In this document: piece after piece, positions 1 to 8,072 of the stretch
Position numbering within the stretch: position 1 is the first letter of the stretch
How the letters are laid out: each line of letters starts with the position of its first letter
DNA from: JALZEG01 sp035942255
GTDB taxonomy: Bacteria; Actinomycetota; CADDZG01; WHSQ01
Length of the DNA stretch: 24,704 bases
NCBI GenBank assembly: GCA_035942255.1
Contig: DASZDG010000019.1
Coordinates: forward strand, 1 to 24,704
Direction of reading: 5' to 3'
Program-made: the position numbers and the translations under genes
Notes under the pieces: model-generated
Database searches by the model: none
Told to the model about the DNA's origin: nothing
The model's input: the letters and a program-made list of their open reading frames with translations, nothing else

Positions 1-3000
1 CGGTGGAGCCGGTCAGCGTCGCGGTCCCCTTCGCGGGTTGCGCCACGATCGCGTAGGCCAGGTTCGCGTCCGCCGTCTCGAGATCCGAGGCCGGGCCGGC
101 GAGGTCGAGCTCGCCGTCGCTGCGGTTCCCCGCGACGGTCAGCGTGCCCGCGCCGGCAACCGGCGCGTCGTTCACCGGGAGGACGGGGATCGTGATCAGC
201 GCGGGGGACGACGTGGCGTCGCCGTCGTCCGTGCGGAACGTGAACCCGTCGGATCCGTTGTAGCCGGCGGCGGGGACGTACGTGACGTCCGCACCCGCGA
301 GCTCGAACGGGACCGCCGCGATCGGCGAACCCGTCACGGCCGTGCCGTCGTAGAGCACGCCGTGCGCGGGCAGCGCGGTAACGACGTACGTGAGCGCGTC
401 GCCGTCGGCGTCGTCACCCGTGAGCGTGACGGGCTCCGGCGTGTCCTCGGGCGTCGCGGTCGTGGCCGAGTCGGCCGTGGGCGGCGTGTTACCGACGGTC
501 GCCGAGTCGGTTCGCTGCGGCGAGTCGCTGTGTCCGTCGTGCGCGGTGATCTCGACCGACACGACGTCCCCCTCGACGCCGCCGGTGAGCTCGTACGCGT
601 CGCTCGCGCTCGAGAGCGTCGCCGTGTCGAGGGTCTCGGTGATGCCGCCGCGCGTGCGCTTCCAGACGTACGTGTACGTGAGCGCGTCGCCGTCGGCGTC
701 GGCCGCCGACACGGCGGTGGCGGTGAGGGTGCCGGACGCCCCGAGCGTCTCCGGCGTCAACGTCGCGGCTCCCAGCGTAGGAGCCGCGTTCGTGAGCGTT
801 ACCGTCACGGTCGCCGGCGCGGAGGTCTCCGCGCCGTCGTTCGACCGGTACTCGAACGTGTCGGTGCCGACGAAGTCGCCCGAGGGGACGTACGTCGCCG
901 TGCCGCCGGAGATCGTGACGGTGCCGCGTGCGGCCCCCCCGTCCGCTCCGACGAGCTCGTAGGTCAAGGGGTCGTTGTCGGGGTCGGTCCCGCTCAGCGC
1001 GATGCCCGTCCCCGTGCTGCGGTGCGGGACGTCGGCGGAGCGCGCCGACGCGGCCGGGGCAGCGTTCGTCAGCGTGACCGTCACTGTCGCGGGGGCCGAG
1101 TCGGTGACGCCGTCGTTCGCGCGGTACTCGAACGTGTCGGTGCCGGCGAAGCCCCCGGCCGGGACGTACGTGGCGACGTTCCCGGTGACCGTGACGGTGC
1201 CGTGTGCCGCGCCGCCGTTCGCGCCGGCGAGCGAGAACGTGACGGGATCACCGTCGGAGTCGGTCGCAGACAGGACGACGTCGGTGCCGCTGGGGCTGCG
1301 GTGGTTGACCGTCGCGGTCTTGGCCGCAGCGACCGGAGCGGAGTTCACGAGCGCGCCGCTCACCGCCACCGACGCGCTCGCGCTGTCGTTGCCGCTGTTC
1401 GTGTCGCCGAGGTCGCTGAACACCGAGGCGGTGTTGACGACGGTCCGGCCGGCCGCGGTCGGCAACGCCTGTACGGTGATCGTCGCGGACGCGGTGTTGG
1501 ACCCCGCGGTGGCGGAGATCGTGCCGAGCGAGCACGTCACCTCACGGTTGGTGACGTCGCAGTACGGCGGCGTGGACGTGTTGCTCGGACCGGGAACCGT
1601 GGAGATCGACGCGGGGTCGAGGTACACCGGCAGCGCGTCGACGACCGTGACGTTCGTCGCCGCGTTCGGCCCGTTGTTCGTGACCGTCAGCGTGTAGGTG
1701 AAGCTCGTTCCGGGGCTGACCGACGCGACCGAAGCGGCGTTCGTCAGTGCGAGGTCCGTCGGCGCCACGGTGGCAGTTAGGTCTTCCGCGGAGTTGTCCG
1801 ACGCTTGCACCTCCGAGGTGCCCTGGCTCTGGTTGGGGCACCCGGTGACGGACCCCGGCTGCGCGACCGAGCAAACCGTCGCGCGGTTGGTCACCGTCGA
1901 GGCGGCATTGGCGGCCACCGAGGTCGCGATCGTTAGGACGGGGGCGGTGGATCCCGCCGCGAGGTCACCCGCGCGGTCGCAGGTGACGGTCTGGCCGCTG
2001 CTCGAGCACGTCCACCCCGTCCCCGACGCAGAGGTGAGCGTGAGCCCGGCCGGAAGCGTGTCGACGACGCGTGGAGTCGCCGCGGCCCGCGGCCCCCTGT
2101 TCCCGACGCGGATCGAGTAGCTGCCGCTCCCACCGCGGCCGAAGCTGCCCGTGTGGGTCTTCTCGATCCACAGGTCGGCCTCACCCACGAGCACGGTGTC
2201 GTCGACGTCCACGTTGTTGGCGTCGTTCGGGTCGTTGTCGATCGACCCCGTGGCGGACGTGCGGTTGACGCTGCGGGGCGGTGCAGTCTCGGCGACCGCG
2301 ACGACGAGCGTGATGTCGGGGGCCGCCTGGGAGGCGGGAAGGTCGCCGGGCCGGGTGCACGTCACGGTCTGCCCGACGGCGTCGCAGGTCCACCCGGTAC
2401 CGGCCGCCGAGACGTACGTGAGCCCCTCCGGCAGCACGTCGGTGACGGTGATCGGCCCGAGGACGGCGCTGGGCCCGTCGTTGCGCGTGTGGATCGTGTA
2501 CGTCTCGTTCTCGCCCGGCGTGAGCACCTGGTCGCGCGTCTTCGTGACGACGAGGTCGGCCTCTCCCGGGTTCGCCACCGTCGTCCCATCGGTCGCGCTG
2601 TTGTTGCCCGCGGCCGGGTCGTTCAGCGTTGACGTCGTCGCCTGCGAGACCGTCGCGGTGTTGGTGACGGACGAGGACGCACCGGCTGCCACGTCGACGG
2701 TGAGGTCGACGAATGAAGATGCGCCGGACGCGAGAGCGGCACGCGTCAGCGTCACGGTCTGCGACGCGGAGCTGCACGCCGAGCAGGACCAGCCGGTCCC
2801 CGAGAACGAGCGGTAGGTGAGGCCCGCCGGCAGCGTGTCGGTCACCGTCACCGCGCCCGAGGTGGCGGGGCCGGCGTTCGCGGCGGTGAGCCTGTAGGTC
2901 CCCGTCCCGCCGCGGACGAACGCACCGGTGTGCGACTTCGTCAGCGAGAGGTCGGCGGCCTCCGCGGCGGTGAATGCCACCGCGTTCAGTCCGCTCCCGT

Positions 3001-3901
3001 AGTCCGCGTTGTAGTGGAAGCTGCTCCCGGAGAAGTCGTAGACGAGGCCGGAGAGCGTGCCGCTGCCGGTCCCGACGACCTTGACGGTGTAGACGGTCTT
3101 GATCGGGTTCCCCCCGGCCTTGCCGCCCGAGTACCTCGTCGGGCCGACGCAGCTGCGGTAGGTCGGGCTCGTCGCGACGCTGTCCCAGCCGCATGCGTCC
3201 GCGTACACCTGGTCGTTCGTCGCTCCCGCGGGGGCCGCGTACGCCGTCTTGACGTCGACGATCTCGAAGATCGAGTCGGGGAAGTTCACGAATGTCTCGA
3301 GCTGCTCGTACCCACCGGTCGCGGTCTTCGAGTTCAGCGTGAACGTGTACGTCTGGCCGCGGTAGACCGTGCAGCTCCCGCCGGTGCAGGCTGCGCTCGT
3401 GATCCCGAGGACCGAGTTCCGGGCCTGCGAGACGAGCTTCTCGACGTACAGCTCGCGGTTCGCGGGCGTCGTCGCGGACAGCCCGCCGGACGCGGTGGCG
3501 GTGATCTGGTATCCGCGCGTCCGCGTGTTGAACGACTGCTGGTTGCGGTTGACGAGCACGTTGTAGGTAACGTGGGCACACGCGCCGGGCGCGAGGTTCC
3601 CGATCGTCCGCGTCGTCGCCGCCGGCGTCGCCAGCGACAGGTTCGCGTTCGCGGTCGTCCACGTCCACGCCGCCTGCACGCCCGACGCCGCGGCGTCGCC
3701 GCTGTTGCAGACCTTCGCTCCGACGGGGAACTCGTTCGGCCGCCCGTTCGACACCGAGGGCTTGTTCGAGTCGAGGCCGATGACGTTCCACGTCGTCGGC
3801 GTGATCGAGAGCGACGCAGCCGCGTGGGCGGGCGCCGGTACCGCGATCAGCGCCGTCGCAGCCACCGCCGCGGCAAGCAACGACGAGCGCAGACGAACCA
3901 T
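1..3901 (-). CDS. Giant secreted DUF11 / Ig-like repeat surface protein (N-terminal 1300 residues, partial)
   Basis: The reading frame is open from an ATG at 3901 to the left edge, giving 1300 codons with no stop. A GGGAGG ribosome site lies 6 bases before the ATG. Residues 1 to about 28 form a Sec signal peptide (basic start, Ala/Leu core, A-H-A end). Residues about 30-310 hold a beta-rich, Cys-containing region with a CARDB-like look. Four DUF11-type repeats follow, starting near residues 315 (ADLSLTKSHTG), 446 (ADLVVTKTRD), 574 (ADLWIEKTHTG) and 713, each carrying a T-D-x-L-P-x-G-L or similar strand motif. From about 853 come Ig/cadherin-like repeats with D-x-D-x-D-x-L-T-Y calcium-site-like and DTFEYR(A/S)NDG motifs, then at least two more such modules before the edge. 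DUF11 and cadherin-like repeats are typical of secreted adhesins or wall proteins. The anchor, if any, lies outside the window. Exact ligand or role cannot be read. Confidence 0.9.
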   Translation of the reverse strand, partial: MVRLRSSLLAAAVAATALIAVPAPAHAAASLSITPTTWNVIGLDSNKPSVSNGRPNEFPVGAKVCNSGDAAASGVQAAWTWTTANANLSLATPAATTRTIGNLAPGACAHVTYNVLVNRNQQSFNTRTRGYQITATASGGLSATTPANRELYVEKLVSQARNSVLGITSAACTGGSCTVYRGQTYTFTLNSKTATGGYEQLETFVNFPDSIFEIVDVKTAYAAPAGATNDQVYADACGWDSVATSPTYRSCVGPTRYSGGKAGGNPIKTVYTVKVVGTGSGTLSGLVYDFSGSSFHYNADYGSGLNAVAFTAAEAADLSLTKSHTGAFVRGGTGTYRLTAANAGPATSGAVTVTDTLPAGLTYRSFSGTGWSCSACSSASQTVTLTRAALASGASSFVDLTVDVAAGASSSVTNTATVSQATTSTLNDPAAGNNSATDGTTVANPGEADLVVTKTRDQVLTPGENETYTIHTRNDGPSAVLGPITVTDVLPEGLTYVSAAGTGWTCDAVGQTVTCTRPGDLPASQAAPDITLVVAVAETAPPRSVNRTSATGSIDNDPNDANNVDVDDTVLVGEADLWIEKTHTGSFGRGGSGSYSIRVGNRGPRAAATPRVVDTLPAGLTLTSASGTGWTCSSSGQTVTCDRAGDLAAGSTAPVLTIATSVAANAASTVTNRATVCSVAQPGSVTGCPNQSQGTSEVQASDNSAEDLTATVAPTDLALTNAASVASVSPGTSFTYTLTVTNNGPNAATNVTVVDALPVYLDPASISTVPGPSNTSTPPYCDVTNREVTCSLGTISATAGSNTASATITVQALPTAAGRTVVNTASVFSDLGDTNSGNDSASASVAVSGALVNSAPVAAAKTATVNHRSPSGTDVVLSATDSDGDPVTFSLAGANGGAAHGTVTVTGNVATYVPAGGFAGTDTFEYRANDGVTDSAPATVTVTLTNAAPAASARSADVPHRSTGTGIALSGTDPDNDPLTYELVGADGGAARGTVTISGGTATYVPSGDFVGTDTFEYRSNDGAETSAPATVTVTLTNAAPTLGAATLTPETLGASGTLTATAVSAADADGDALTYTYVWKRTRGGITETLDTATLSSASDAYELTGGVEGDVVSVEITAHDGHSDSPQRTDSATVGNTPPTADSATTATPEDTPEPVTLTGDDADGDALTYVVTALPAHGVLYDGTAVTGSPIAAVPFELAGADVTYVPAAGYNGSDGFTFRTDDGDATSSPALITIPVLPVNDAPVAGAGTLTVAGNRSDGELDLAGPASDLETADANLAYAIVAQPAKGTATLTGST
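786..1337 (-). repeat. Two tandem ~276-base Ig-like repeat units
   Basis: Two adjacent units, about 786-1061 and 1062-1337, align with a period of 276 bases (92 codons). They share long near-identical blocks on the plus strand, for example CGGTACTCGAACGTGTCGG at about 850 and 1123. Each encodes one DTFEYR-x-NDG module of the surface protein. The phase-preserving period points to a recent in-gene domain duplication, a place where repeat number could vary between strains. Confidence 0.7.
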
Positions 3902-3925
3902 CGAAGACCTCCCAGTCCCGAAGAC

Positions 3926-3956
3926 GAGCCGCGCCCGGTTGACCAGCCCGCGGCTC
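3926..3956 (-). promoter_or_regulatory. Leader hairpin upstream of the surface-protein gene
   Basis: The 114-base gap 3902-4015 holds no gene. It contains a perfect 8-base inverted repeat, GAGCCGCG at 3926-3933 and CGCGGCTC at 3949-3956, with a 15-base loop. It lies about 25 bases upstream of the start codon at 3901, so it would sit in the 5' leader of the surface-protein mRNA, just ahead of the GGGAGG ribosome site. It could be an attenuator, a translation-modulating hairpin or a protein-binding site. I do not recognise a known riboswitch class. Confidence 0.4.
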
Positions 3957-3976
3957 CCGTTAGGGATTGATCGGCC

Positions 3977-4014
3977 GCCTGCGGGCTGTGCTTGCCTACG
4001 TATTGGCCGCAGGC
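3977..4014 (-). terminator. Candidate hairpin after the ABC permease
   Basis: A perfect 8-base inverted repeat (GCCTGCGG at 3977-3984, CCGCAGGC at 4007-4014) lies directly after the permease stop codon at 4016-4018 on the minus strand. The loop is 22 bases and there is no T-tract, so it is at best a weak intrinsic terminator or an mRNA 3'-end stabiliser. Confidence 0.3.
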
Positions 4015-4015
4015 G

Positions 4016-4735
4016 TCAGGTCACGTCCCGGCGGATCGCGACCCGGCTCGCCGCGAACGAGGCCGTGGCGTACGCAGCGAGCGTCGTGCCGGCGATCGCC
4101 AGCGCTCGCCCGGGCAGGCCCATGGCGACCGCCAGCCCGGCCTGTCCCGGCAGGTAGCCGCCGAGGTCCCCGAGCCAGCTCTTCACGCCGTCCTCCAGCG
4201 CCATCAGCCACACGAGGCCCCCGACGGTCGCGGCGACCTGGCTCCGCACGACGGTGCCGACACCGACGCCGATCACGCCCCATGCGGCCCCCGCGCCGAG
4301 CGTCCCGGCGAGAGAGCGCCACAGGCTCGCGTCCAAGGCGAGGGACGTGCCCTCCGAGGACGCCGCCGCGCCTGCGGCCGCGGTCATCGCGGCCCAGCCG
4401 GTGAGCGCGAGCACGGCTCCGGCGCCGGCCGCGGCGACGACCTTGGCGGCCAGCACGCGGTTGCGGCGCGGCGTGACCAGCAGGGTCGGAACGATCGTCC
4501 CGTGCCGCAGCTCGTCGGTCATCACGCGCACGCCCATGACGAAGACCAGCACGCGCGTCAGCAGCGACGCGAACAGCACGAACGTCTGCTCGTGGAACGG
4601 CTTCTCGAACATCGCCGCGTCGCGGCCCGGATCCAGCACGCTCACGACCGAGAGCCCGACCACGCCCACGGCGAGGAGGTAGATCCATCGGGTCGAGGTG
4701 AGCTTCTTCAGCTCTGCTGCTACGAGGTCTCTCAT
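4016..4735 (-). CDS. ABC-2 type transporter permease
   Basis: This 239-residue protein opens with the amphipathic N-terminus usual for ABC-2 permeases (AAELKKLTSTRWIY), followed by about six hydrophobic segments near residues 18-35, 50-70, 95-120, 135-160, 165-185 and 205-230. It would form the membrane channel of an exporter paired with the ATPase encoded just upstream. The ATG is chosen because GGAG sits 7 bases before it and because the upstream ATPase stop is only one base away (TGAGATG), implying translational coupling. Substrate is unknown; such pairs controlled by a kinase/regulator often handle antimicrobial peptides, lipids or drugs, but nothing in the sequence settles this. Confidence 0.88.
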   Translation of the reverse strand: MRDLVAAELKKLTSTRWIYLLAVGVVGLSVVSVLDPGRDAAMFEKPFHEQTFVLFASLLTRVLVFVMGVRVMTDELRHGTIVPTLLVTPRRNRVLAAKVVAAAGAGAVLALTGWAAMTAAAGAAASSEGTSLALDASLWRSLAGTLGAGAAWGVIGVGVGTVVRSQVAATVGGLVWLMALEDGVKSWLGDLGGYLPGQAGLAVAMGLPGRALAIAGTTLAAYATASFAASRVAIRRDVT

Positions 4736-4736
4736 C

Positions 4737-5465
4737 TCACGCTCCTTCTCTTCCGCTCGTCAGCTCGAAGAACACGTCCTCGAGGGTCCGCGCCGAGCCC
4801 GTTCCCGCGTCGCGCACGAGGTCCTCGACCGCGGCGTGCGTCACCAGGCGGCCGCGGTCGATCACGACGACGTCGTCCGCGATCTGCGCCACCTCCGCGA
4901 GCTGGTGGCTCGACACGAGGACCGCGCGGCCCCCGGACGCGAACGTCCTCAAGAAGCCCCTCAGCCAGCGCATCCCCGCGGGATCGAGCCCGTTCGCCGG
5001 CTCGTCGAGGACGAGCACACGCGGATCGCCGAGAAGGGAAGCCGCGAGGCCGAGTCGCTGCCGCATCCCGAGCGAGTACCCGCCGGCCTTGCGGCGCGCC
5101 GCGGGCGTGAGCTCGACGATCTCGAGCACCTCGTCCACGCGCTCCCGCGGGAGCCGCGCCGCCCTCGCCAGGATCGCGAGGTGGTCCCTGCCCGACCGGC
5201 GCGGGTGGAGCTGCTCCGCGTCCAGCAGCGCGCCGACGGCCCGCGCCGGCTCGTCCACGGTGACGAAAGGCTTGCCGTGCACGAGCGCGGTGCCGGCGTC
5301 GGGGCGGACGAGGCCGAGGAGCATCCGCAGCGTCGTGCTCTTGCCGGCCCCGTTGGGGCCGAGGAACCCGGTCACCTTCCCGGCGGGGATCCCGAAGCTG
5401 AGGTCGTCCACCGCCCTCACGTCGCCGAAGGACTTCGACAGCCCCTGCACCTGTATCGCGTCCAT
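4737..5465 (-). CDS. ABC transporter ATP-binding protein
   Basis: A 242-residue ABC ATPase. Walker A is GPNGAGKST at residues 36-44, the signature loop is the variant YSLGM in place of LSGGQ, Walker B is VLVLDEP followed by the D-loop GLD, and the H-loop is SSH. The C-terminal LEDVFFELTSG is typical of drug/lantibiotic-type ATPases of the CcmA class. The start at 5465 is preferred over longer in-frame openings because AGGAAAG precedes it at good spacing and the domain begins at once (MDAIQVQGLSKSFG). It forms an exporter with the permease whose start lies one base after its stop. It follows the response regulator gene by 92 bases, so it may have its own regulated promoter. Confidence 0.93.
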   Translation of the reverse strand: MDAIQVQGLSKSFGDVRAVDDLSFGIPAGKVTGFLGPNGAGKSTTLRMLLGLVRPDAGTALVHGKPFVTVDEPARAVGALLDAEQLHPRRSGRDHLAILARAARLPRERVDEVLEIVELTPAARRKAGGYSLGMRQRLGLAASLLGDPRVLVLDEPANGLDPAGMRWLRGFLRTFASGGRAVLVSSHQLAEVAQIADDVVVIDRGRLVTHAAVEDLVRDAGTGSARTLEDVFFELTSGREGA

Positions 5466-5480
5466 CTCTTTCCTCTCCGT

Positions 5481-5495
5481 CTCACTGGTCGTGAG
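5481..5495 (-). promoter_or_regulatory. Inverted repeat in the regulator-transporter gap
   Basis: The 92-base gap 5466-5557 between the response regulator and the ATPase contains CTCAC-TGGTC-GTGAG, two perfect 5-base arms around a 5-base centre. It lies about 15-30 bases upstream of the ATPase start. A LuxR-type regulator encoded next door could bind such a dyad. A small hairpin (GGCGT-GCTT-ACGCC, 5551-5564) also overlaps the regulator's stop codon and might partly terminate the upstream transcript. Both readings are inference from position. Confidence 0.3.
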
Positions 5496-5557
5496 TCGAA
5501 GGTAGAGATCGAGAGGCCCCGCGTCGTCGGCCCGCGGGAGACTGTTGCGCGGCGTGC

Positions 5558-6220
5558 TTACGCCCCCGGGCGTACGACCCCGGTCTCGTACGCGATCACC
5601 ACGAGCTGAGCGCGATCCCGCGCCCCGAGCTTCGTCATGATCCGGCTCACGTGCGTCTTCGAGGTCGCGGGGCTCACGACGAGGTGATCGGCGATCTCCG
5701 CGTTCGACATGCCGCGGCCGACGAGCGCGAGCACCTCCCTCTCCCGCTCGGTCAGGGCGTCGAGCCCCGGCACGTCCCGCGGCCCGGCGGCGGCCCGGTC
5801 GACGAAGCTCTCGATCAGCCGCCGCGTGATGCTCGGGGCGAGCAGCGCGTCGCCGCGCGCGACCACCTCGATCGCGTCCAGGAGCTCGCGCGGCGACGTG
5901 TCCTTCAGCAGGAACCCGCTGGCACCGGCGCGCAACGCCTCGTGGACGTACTCGTCGAGGTCGAACGTCGTCAGGATCAGCACGCGGACCATGTCCAGCG
6001 CGGGGTCGCGCAGGATCCGGCGCGCCGCCTCGAGGCCGTCGACCCCCGGCATCCGGATATCCATGAGGACGACGTCCGGCCTCTCGCGCGCGACGACCGC
6101 GACTGCCTCGGCGCCGTTCGCGGCCTCCCCGACGACGTCTATCCCGGGGGCCGCGTCGATCAGCACGCGGAAGCCCGCGCGCACGAGCTCCTGATCGTCG
6201 GCCAGCACGACGCGGATCAC
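5558..6220 (-). CDS. NarL/LuxR-family response regulator
   Basis: A 220-residue two-component response regulator. The receiver domain (residues 1-120) carries the acidic pair D8-D9, the phospho-acceptor D54 in VVLMDIRMPG and the conserved K in FLLKDTSP. The LuxR-type helix-turn-helix (about residues 150-212) shows LTEREREVLALVGRGMSN and the recognition helix KTHVSRIMTKLG. Its ATG overlaps the kinase stop by four bases (ATGA), so the two are translated together. It should receive phosphate from the adjacent DesK-type kinase and most likely controls the ABC genes downstream. Confidence 0.95.
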   Translation of the reverse strand: MIRVVLADDQELVRAGFRVLIDAAPGIDVVGEAANGAEAVAVVARERPDVVLMDIRMPGVDGLEAARRILRDPALDMVRVLILTTFDLDEYVHEALRAGASGFLLKDTSPRELLDAIEVVARGDALLAPSITRRLIESFVDRAAAGPRDVPGLDALTEREREVLALVGRGMSNAEIADHLVVSPATSKTHVSRIMTKLGARDRAQLVVIAYETGVVRPGA

Positions 6221-7365
6221 GCGGCGCCGTCCTCGAGCGGGATCGACGCGGCCACACGGAAGCCGCCTCCGGGGGCGGCCCCGGCCTGCAGCGTCCCGCC
6301 GTGCATCGCGACGCGCTCGCGCATCCCCGCGATCCCGTGCCCTTCCTCGGGCCGCGCCGGCGCGGCCGGCCCGTCGTCCACCACCTCGACGCGCGCGGCC
6401 CCCTCGCCGAACGTCAGCGAGACCACCGCCGTCTCCGCCGCCGCATGTCTCACCGAGTTCGTCACCGCCTCCTGCACGATCCGGTAGATCGCGAGCTCGA
6501 CGCCCGGCGGCAGGGGCCTCTCGGGGCGGTCGGCGCGCAGGTCGACCCGCAGCCCCGACCGGCTGGTCTCCGCCGCGAGGCGGGGCAGGTCGGCGAGCCC
6601 GGGCGACGGCGCGGTCGCGGCCGGCTCTTCGCGTGACCGCAGAAGGCCGAGCATCCTGCGGATCTCCCCCAGAGCGGACTTGCTCGCGTGCTCGATCGTC
6701 TCGAGCGACTGCTTCGCATCCTCGGGACGGGAGTCGATCACGTGCGCGCCCACGCCGGCCTGCACGGCGATCATGCCCATGCTGTGCGCGACGACGTCGT
6801 GGAGCTCACGAGCGATCCGCAGCCGTTCCTCCGCCACCGCGGTGCGCGCGAGCTCGTCGCGCGCCCGTTCCAGCTCCGCCGTCCGCTCCTCGAGCTGTGC
6901 GACGTACGCGCGCCGCGACCTGTGCGAGTCGCCCAGGAACCACACGACGACGAGCACGACCGTGTTGCCCGCGACCGTCGAGAGGTCGCCGGATTCCCGC
7001 AGCAGCAGCGCGGCCGCCATCGCCGTGACCGTGGCGCCCAGCGCCGCCAGGGCGGGAGCGCGTTCGCAGCGGGACGCCACCGTGTAGAGGGCGACGACCG
7101 ACGAGACGCCGAGCATCACCATCGGGTAGCCGAGGGCGGAGAAGACGATGCCGGTGCCGAGGTTGACCGACATGACCGCGAGCGGGGCCCGCCGCCTCCA
7201 CGCAAGGCACCCCCCGTGGACGAGCAAGAGCGCGAGCGCCACCGCCGGCGCCGGGCGCTCCCCCCGCTGCGAGATCGAGGCGAAGATCGAGAGGCTGAGC
7301 GCGGTGAGGGCCGCGGCCACGCCGGCGTCGAACGCCCACTCACGTGTATCCCGCCGGACCGACAT
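6217..7365 (-). CDS. Sensor histidine kinase, HisKA_3 (NarX/DesK) type
   Basis: A 382-residue membrane kinase. Four to six hydrophobic segments fill residues 14-150 with only short outer loops, so sensing is probably intramembrane. A coiled coil (about 155-180) leads into the HisKA_3 dimerisation domain, where H189 in ARELHDVVAHS is the predicted phospho-acceptor. The HATPase_c domain follows, with N-box EAVTNSVRHA and a G-box HGIAGMRERV. The short outer loops resemble the BceS/LiaS/DesK style of sensors that monitor the membrane or a partner transporter, which fits the linked ABC exporter. No clear ribosome site precedes the ATG (CGTTCTCCC), so the message may be leaderless or start slightly elsewhere. 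Confidence 0.93.
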   Translation of the reverse strand: MSVRRDTREWAFDAGVAAALTALSLSIFASISQRGERPAPAVALALLLVHGGCLAWRRRAPLAVMSVNLGTGIVFSALGYPMVMLGVSSVVALYTVASRCERAPALAALGATVTAMAAALLLRESGDLSTVAGNTVVLVVVWFLGDSHRSRRAYVAQLEERTAELERARDELARTAVAEERLRIARELHDVVAHSMGMIAVQAGVGAHVIDSRPEDAKQSLETIEHASKSALGEIRRMLGLLRSREEPAATAPSPGLADLPRLAAETSRSGLRVDLRADRPERPLPPGVELAIYRIVQEAVTNSVRHAAAETAVVSLTFGEGAARVEVVDDGPAAPARPEEGHGIAGMRERVAMHGGTLQAGAAPGGGFRVAASIPLEDGAA

Positions 7366-7391
7366 GGGAGAACGCTACAGAGGGAGCCGCC

Positions 7392-7420
7392 CGCTTGCGT
7401 CGTCCGCGGGTCTACAAGCG
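7392..7420 (-). terminator. Candidate hairpin after the PAP2 pair
   Basis: CGCTTG (7392-7397) and CAAGCG (7415-7420) are a perfect 6-base inverted repeat with a 17-base loop, beginning directly after the stop codon of the second PAP2 gene. There is no T-tract. It lies in the 56-base gap before the kinase gene, which also has to hold the kinase promoter. Confidence 0.3.
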
Positions 7421-7421
7421 C

Positions 7422-8072
7422 CTACTCCCGGAGGCGTACGCGCTCCCCGTCCGTCTGCGGGCGGTGCGACCACCACGGCCCCAACGCCCAGTCGAGGACC
7501 GCACCGACCGCCCACCCGACGGCGCCGCCCGCGACGACGTCTAGGGGCAGGTGCGCGCCGACGAACACGCGTCCGATGCAGACGCCGGCGGCGAGGCCCC
7601 AGACGACCGCCCGCCACCTCCGGGAGAGGTACGGCGAGACGAGGACCGCCAGCGAGAAAGCGATGATCGCGTGGCCGGAGACGAACGCCTCGCCCGCGGC
7701 CGACGCGTCGCCGCGCCGCGTGACGTCGTCGATCACCGCCGCCGGACGCTCGCGCGTCCACTGGTCCTTGATCAGCAACGCGATCTGGAGCTTCGCCGCG
7801 CCGGCGAGCAGGATCGCCAGCGCGAGCTTCCACTTCCGCAACGCCGCGGCCGCGATCGCCGCGGCGGGGATAACGAGCAGGTTGCCGAGCTGCATCACGA
7901 CCCACGCGGGCCAGTACAGGAGCTCGGGGAGGTCGTTGACGACGTCGAAGACGTCCCGCTCCCACGCGGGCGACAGGTTCGGGTGCACGGCGTTCGCGGA
8001 CAGCACGAGCACCGCGACGCCGATAGCCGCCTGCAGCAGAGCGAGTGCCCCCTTGCGGGCCGCGGGGCTCAC
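7422..8072 (-). CDS. PAP2-family membrane phosphatase (second of a pair)
   Basis: A 216-residue integral membrane protein with the complete lipid-phosphatase signature: KDQWTRERP (K-x6-RP), FVSGHA (SGH) and GRVFVGAHLPLD (R-x5-H-x3-D). Such enzymes remove phosphate from phosphatidic acid, phosphatidylglycerol phosphate or undecaprenyl pyrophosphate at the membrane. Start is the GTG at 8072, chosen because it overlaps the stop of the upstream PAP2 gene (GTGA) and sits just before the first membrane segment; longer openings into that gene are artefacts. About five to six transmembrane helices are visible. It is a diverged paralogue of its neighbour, sharing motif spacing and the HLPLDV ending. 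Substrate cannot be read from sequence. Confidence 0.88.
   Translation of the reverse strand: MSPAARKGALALLQAAIGVAVLVLSANAVHPNLSPAWERDVFDVVNDLPELLYWPAWVVMQLGNLLVIPAAAIAAAALRKWKLALAILLAGAAKLQIALLIKDQWTRERPAAVIDDVTRRGDASAAGEAFVSGHAIIAFSLAVLVSPYLSRRWRAVVWGLAAGVCIGRVFVGAHLPLDVVAGGAVGWAVGAVLDWALGPWWSHRPQTDGERVRLRE

Noticed and set aside
38..1780. Long plus-strand open frame of 580 codons
   Set aside because: It is antisense to the surface-protein gene, is made almost only of Arg, Gly, Val and Asp, and shows no domain; the minus frame shows clear DUF11/Ig motifs and a signal peptide.
2181..3791. Minus-strand frame of 536 codons
   Set aside because: Same strand as the surface protein but a different frame, Arg-rich with no domain; it is a GC-composition shadow.
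5466..6257. ATPase gene starting as far upstream as 6257
   Set aside because: The extension overlaps the response regulator in another frame and has no domain; the start at 5465 has a ribosome site and begins the ABC domain directly.
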